DNA from: an uncultured Lachnospiraceae bacterium | GTDB taxonomy: Bacteria; Bacillota; Clostridia; Lachnospirales; Lachnospiraceae | Reading direction: 5' to 3' | Length of the DNA stretch: 36,334 nt | NCBI GenBank assembly: GCA_947176065.1 | Contig: CAMWPB010000041.1 | Coordinates: 1-36,334, forward strand | Shown here: piece after piece, positions 33,375-36,334 of the stretch | Layout of the letters: the number at the start of each line of letters is the position of its first letter | Numbering within the stretch: the stretch's first letter is position 1 | Translations under genes and position numbers: made by a program | The notes under the pieces: generated by a model | The model's input: only the letters and a program-made list of their open reading frames with translations | The model's database searches: none | Told to the model about the DNA's origin: nothing

Positions 33375-33697
33375 CATTGACACAGCAGATGATCACCATT
33401 CTCATGGTTGTGATCGGCACTATGATGACCCGGTTTTTGCCCTTTTTATTGTTCCCGGCGGGAAAGCCGACGCCGAAGTACATACAGTATCTCGGAAAAG
33501 TACTGCCCTCGGCGGTATTTGGACTGCTGGTCGTTTATTGCCTGAAAGACGTCAGTGTTTTAAACGGCAGCCACGGTGTGCCGGAACTGATCGCGATCGC
33601 GTTGGTAGTGGGATTGCATTACTGGAAGAGACAGATGCTTTTGTCGATTGCCGGCGGAACCATATGCTATATGCTGTTGATACAGCTTGTCTTTTAG
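33371..33697 (+). CDS. azlD: AzlD-family branched-chain amino acid exporter subunit
   Basis: This 108-residue protein has three to four membrane segments and the AzlD features [35 protein letters not shown] and a closing hydrophobic helix. Its ATG overlaps the azlC stop codon as ATGA, which fits one exporter made from both subunits. The longer open frame upstream of this ATG is antiparallel noise within azlC. Confidence 0.92.
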   Translation: MTLTQQMITILMVVIGTMMTRFLPFLLFPAGKPTPKYIQYLGKVLPSAVFGLLVVYCLKDVSVLNGSHGVPELIAIALVVGLHYWKRQMLLSIAGGTICYMLLIQLVF

Positions 33698-33724
33698 ATT
33701 CATGTGAACAGGGAGGAAAGCGAT

Positions 33725-34639
33725 ATGAAGACAGACAGAGACGAGAGAGCGGATCTTTTGCTGAAACAGTTGAAAGCGGATTCCGCGGAGTACAAGGGCC
33801 TTGACACAGGCGGGTACAGCCCCGCGCAGAAGAGACAGGCGATCCGTTCCCTCATGAATATCCGTATGCCGGGAGGGTTGTCTGAGACGCTTCTCTCGGT
33901 GCAGGATGCCTATCTGGAGGAGGAGTGCGAGGAGAAGGGCGTCGTGACGCTTGCGGAGATTCCTACCATACAGGAGCAGTTCGGCGGGGCGGACAGGGAC
34001 GGGCAGACTTCCTGCGGCGGCGGGCAGTATCGCAGACCGGGAGACAGAAGACAGGCGGATTTTTGGGACAAACTCTCCCTATGGCAGGGCGATATCACGC
34101 GTCTGCAGACGGGCGCTATCGTGAACGCCGCCAATTCGCAGATGCTTGGCTGTTTCATCCCTTGCCACAGATGCATCGACAACGCGATCCACAGCGCGGC
34201 GGGTATGCAGCTTCGGGAAGAGTGCAGCCATATCATGCAGGAGAAGAGGATGCGTTATGGCAGGCAGTATGAGGAGCCGGTGGGAACAGCCATGTTGACA
34301 AAGGCTTATAATCTGCCCTGCGATTATGTGATTCACACGGTAGGGCCGATTGTGTACGGGGAGCTGACAGATGTGCTCAGAAAAGATCTGCGCAGATGCT
34401 ATGAGAGCGTGTTAAACTGCTGCGTGGAAAACGGCATCCGGTCGGTGGCGTTCTGCTGCATCTCAACGGGTGAGTTTCATTTCCCGAACGGGGAGGCGGC
34501 GGAGATCGCGGTGAGGGCCGTGGCGGATTTTTTGAAGACGCATGCCGGTGCAATGGACAGGGTGATATTTAATGTGTTTAAGGACAGTGACCGGGAAATA
34601 TACGAGAAATTGCTGCGTGCGTTCCCGGCTGATATGTGA
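33725..34639 (+). CDS. Zinc macrodomain protein ADP-ribosyl hydrolase
   Basis: This 304-residue protein has an N-terminal helical part (about 1-120) and a macrodomain from about residue 115. The macrodomain shows LWQGDITRLQTGAIVNAANS, then MLGCFIPCHRCIDNAIHSAA with a Cys/His/Cys cluster typical of zinc macrodomains, EPVGTAMLTKAYNLP, VIHTVGPI, and AFCCISTGEFHFPNGEAA. Zinc macrodomains paired with class M sirtuins remove ADP-ribose added by them. The sirtuin lies at 29491-30369. ATG 33725 has GGAGG upstream; GTG 33704 is the weaker option. Confidence 0.9.
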   Translation: MKTDRDERADLLLKQLKADSAEYKGLDTGGYSPAQKRQAIRSLMNIRMPGGLSETLLSVQDAYLEEECEEKGVVTLAEIPTIQEQFGGADRDGQTSCGGGQYRRPGDRRQADFWDKLSLWQGDITRLQTGAIVNAANSQMLGCFIPCHRCIDNAIHSAAGMQLREECSHIMQEKRMRYGRQYEEPVGTAMLTKAYNLPCDYVIHTVGPIVYGELTDVLRKDLRRCYESVLNCCVENGIRSVAFCCISTGEFHFPNGEAAEIAVRAVADFLKTHAGAMDRVIFNVFKDSDREIYEKLLRAFPADM

Positions 34640-34663
34640 TTTGGGCATCGGCCTGCGAATCCG

Positions 34664-35347
34664 TTACGAATCCGTCAAAAGGCCGGCGAGTGTATCCTGT
34701 CCCGCCTGATAGGACGATGCCGCTTCCCGGTAGAGGCTTTTATAGAAATCCACGGCGGCCTGCCGTCTCTCTTCGGCAAGGGAGGCGGCTTTTTCCGTAT
34801 AAAAACGGTCGTAGATGTGTTCCAGCTTATACTTATACTCCTGAAAAAAGGAGGGTGCGGCATCCGTTTCACCATCCGACACCGTTCCGTCCGGCAGGAG
34901 GGAGTACAGCGGTTCCGAGATAATGCCCTTGTAAATCAATGTGCGGGCGATTCCCATGGCGCCGGACACGTCCAGCTTGTCCGCGTCAAACAGAATCTTC
35001 GCTTCCAGACTCACCGGCGGGTTGTTTTCCCGGTAGCGGTGGGTCTGAATGCAATGTCTGACCCGTCCGGCGTATTCCGCCGCAAATCCATGCGCCGTCA
35101 GAAAGGCGAAGGCTTTTTCGCTTCCTACAGCCGCATGGCAGAGGGCCGGATTTTCAAACTGCTCCTTCCGCCCGACGTCGTGTAACAGACAGGAGGCAAT
35201 CAGGACGTCGTAATCCACATCCTCCTGCGTCTTCGCAATTTCCAGTGCATGGTACAGAACACGGTAGACATGCTCCTTGTCGTGGGCGCTGTCATCCATG
35301 CAGGACAGCATATAGTTTTCCAATAATGAATAAGTCTCTCTGGTCAT
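34664..35347 (-). CDS. HD-domain phosphohydrolase
   Basis: This 227-residue protein carries an HD domain with HDKEHVYRVLYHALEIA, the metal-binding CLLHDVGRKEQ (His-Asp pair) and KILFDADKLDVSGAMGIART with the distal Asp. Related proteins hydrolyse nucleotides or nucleotide-like phosphates. The substrate is unknown. AAGGAGA lies before ATG 35347. It lies 70 bases after the GNAT gene on the same strand and may be co-transcribed with it. It converges on the macrodomain gene with a 24-base gap. Confidence 0.88.
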   Translation of the reverse strand: MTRETYSLLENYMLSCMDDSAHDKEHVYRVLYHALEIAKTQEDVDYDVLIASCLLHDVGRKEQFENPALCHAAVGSEKAFAFLTAHGFAAEYAGRVRHCIQTHRYRENNPPVSLEAKILFDADKLDVSGAMGIARTLIYKGIISEPLYSLLPDGTVSDGETDAAPSFFQEYKYKLEHIYDRFYTEKAASLAEERRQAAVDFYKSLYREAASSYQAGQDTLAGLLTDS

Positions 35348-35417
35348 GTCAGTCTCCTTGGACGGTGCAGTATCGGGCTCGTGGAATCAAACGCGTCACG
35401 TGTTCCCACAATCTGTT

Positions 35418-35984
35418 TTATCCCCGCATTTTCACATAATAATCGGTATAGCGTGTCCCGTCGTGGCCCACAAGAGCTTCCGCCGAGGCCGTAAACCCAA
35501 GCCTTTCTACCGCTTCCCTGCGCTTAACAGCGGCGGGGATCACTTTGGTGGCGATCATTTTGCAGTGGAACAGGTCGTAGGCCGGCGGTACGATCAGGGA
35601 TAATATTTCATGGATATCCTCCGCGTTTTCGTGGTCGCTTTTCAGATCCAGCCGCAGCAGGCCGCAGTCGTTAAAATAATCCCCGGCCTGTCTGTTGAAC
35701 AGCTCGATTGTGCCTATTGCTTTCTGCGTCCCTTTATCGACAACTGCCCAGCGGACAAACCATTTTTCCCTGTAGGCTTCGGCCCAGAAATCCACCGCGC
35801 CCTGCATCCGTTCCAAAGTCGTGTAATGGAAATCGTCGCCGTGGCAGTTGTCGCTGTTAAAGAGAGGAACGGCCTTTTCGTCGGAATATACGTTTAGCAG
35901 GTCAGGTGTGTTGGCAGGTTCTACCAGCCGTAAAAGATAGTTGTCACCTTCAAATACAGGACATGTGATGTAAGGGTCAGTCAT
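35418..35984 (-). CDS. GNAT acetyltransferase (RimJ/RimL type)
   Basis: This 188-residue protein matches the RimJ/RimL branch of GNAT enzymes: YLLRLVEPANTPDLLNVYSD near the start, VDKGTQKAIGTIELF, and the acetyl-CoA region near VIPAAVKRREAVERLGFTAS. Many such enzymes acetylate amino termini or small amines; the acceptor is unknown. AAGGAGG precedes ATG 35984. It has its own promoter candidate just upstream. Confidence 0.85.
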   Translation of the reverse strand: MTDPYITCPVFEGDNYLLRLVEPANTPDLLNVYSDEKAVPLFNSDNCHGDDFHYTTLERMQGAVDFWAEAYREKWFVRWAVVDKGTQKAIGTIELFNRQAGDYFNDCGLLRLDLKSDHENAEDIHEILSLIVPPAYDLFHCKMIATKVIPAAVKRREAVERLGFTASAEALVGHDGTRYTDYYVKMRG

Positions 35985-36013
35985 GGTCTTCCTCCTTGGT
36001 TTTTGATACAGTT

Positions 36014-36042
36014 ATTTTATCATAAGGAAAATTATGAAACAA
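36014..36042 (-). promoter_or_regulatory. Predicted promoter of the GNAT gene
   Basis: On the minus strand TTGTTT (36037-36042) and TAAAAT (36014-36019) are separated by 17 bases, 30 bases before the GNAT ATG. It lies between that gene and the terminator of the gene at the window end. Confidence 0.6.
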
Positions 36043-36054
36043 TCCAGGAAATAG

Positions 36055-36093
36055 AAAAGGGACACGCACCGCAGAAGCGGAGTGTCCCTTTTT
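36055..36093 (-). terminator. Rho-independent terminator after the peptidoglycan-binding gene
   Basis: AAAAGGGACAC (36055-36065) and GTGTCCCTTTT (36082-36092) form a perfect 11-base stem. Its loop contains a second small hairpin, CCGC-AGAA-GCGG (36069-36080). A T-run follows on the minus strand. It probably also works in the plus direction. Confidence 0.85.
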
Positions 36094-36144
36094 CTACATA
36101 TAAGCCAATTTGGAAGAGGCGGAAGGCAGACATGCATCAGCAGA

Positions 36145-36334
36145 TCACCCCGGCTCCGCAATCCGGCTCACGCCCACATAGATTTCCGAAATCTTATACC
36201 AGGTCGGATAATCCACGATCCCGGACTGGGGAAGGTTGAAAACGCCCTGGAAGACCCGCACGGCCTCGGCGGTGCGGGGGCCGTAGATGCCGTCTGCCGT
36301 GACACGGGGGATGGCGGGATAGTTCTGTGCGATG
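36145..36334 (-). CDS. Peptidoglycan-binding domain protein, 3' end (partial)
   Basis: Only the last 62 codons are in the window; the gene continues past the right edge. The reading frame gives TADGIYGPRTAEAVRVFQ and NLPQSGIVDYPTWYKISEIY, the repeat of the peptidoglycan-binding domain family seen in spore-cortex and cell-wall hydrolases. It ends with a stop at 36145-36147, about 50 bases before its terminator. The full domain composition cannot be seen. Confidence 0.8.
   Translation of the reverse strand, partial: IAQNYPAIPRVTADGIYGPRTAEAVRVFQGVFNLPQSGIVDYPTWYKISEIYVGVSRIAEPG

Noticed and set aside
34657..34676. Direct repeat CGAATCCGT twice near the convergent gene ends
   Set aside because: Only nine bases, twice, partly within the 3' end of the HD gene; likely chance.
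36003..36239. 78-residue open frame on the plus strand
   Set aside because: It runs through a terminator and over the 3' end of the peptidoglycan-binding gene on the other strand.
1..36334. CRISPR array or type V CRISPR locus around the Cas12-like protein
   Set aside because: No regularly spaced direct repeats were seen near the gene or elsewhere; the only tandem repeat is inside the RiPP precursor.

Overview
The window looks like part of a chromosome from an anaerobic gut Firmicute of the Lachnospiraceae/Clostridia type. Reasons: AGGAGG-type ribosome binding sites with frequent GTG and TTG starts, a lipoprotein GH51 arabinofuranosidase, an ACGX-type RiPP cassette, a class M sirtuin with a zinc macrodomain, AzlCD, and a surface-glycan locus with CDP-glycerol-transferase-like, RgpF, FrhB-like, pyruvyl-transferase and DUF4422 genes. 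No rRNA, tRNA or CRISPR array was seen.

Region 1 (1-1844): an intact TnpB/Cas12f-like protein in which all three RuvC catalytic positions are replaced while the zinc ribbon is kept. It is followed by about 350 bases with no convincing gene but many nested hairpins, placed where TnpB guide RNAs normally lie. This is the best candidate for an undescribed system: a nuclease-dead RNA-guided regulator directly in front of a surface-polysaccharide operon.

Region 2 (1845-21633): about 19 co-directional genes for a surface polysaccharide, with very short gaps and several 1-4 base overlaps. The centre (about 3.3-16.9 kb) is clearly AT-rich. It encodes a CDP-glycerol-transferase-like enzyme, a beta-propeller-like protein, a sugar ketoisomerase/aminotransferase pair for a 3-amino-3,6-dideoxyhexose, an FrhB-like protein, a pyruvyl transferase, a GT92 glycosyltransferase, a methyltransferase, acyltransferases and two RgpF-type enzymes. 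The distal part is less AT-rich and holds kdsD, kdsA and a CMP-sugar synthetase: a Kdo pathway, unusual in a Gram-positive. Eight proteins of the locus carry a similar small Rossmann module. No flippase, polymerase or initiating transferase is present, so assembly and export must be encoded elsewhere. A strong terminator lies at 21695-21732.

Region 3 (21936-26384): a promoter and the GH51 lipoprotein, a shared terminator, an HxlR regulator with a perfect dyad at its promoter, and a MerR/TipAS regulator with a DUF2268 putative metalloprotease. The MerR promoter has the 19-base spacer and dyad typical of MerR targets.

Region 4 (26444-29366): an ACGX-repeat precursor peptide, its radical SAM/SPASM enzyme, an MDR oxidoreductase and a flavin-binding-like/ferredoxin fusion. 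Together they form a RiPP cassette whose product I do not know.

Region 5 (29491-34639): a SirTM-like sirtuin and a zinc macrodomain (ADP-ribosylation writer and eraser), separated by a decayed AAA_14/DUF4143 gene, an intact paralogue of it and azlCD. Region 6 (34664-36334): leftward HD-hydrolase and GNAT genes, a terminator, and the 3' end of a peptidoglycan-binding protein cut by the window edge.
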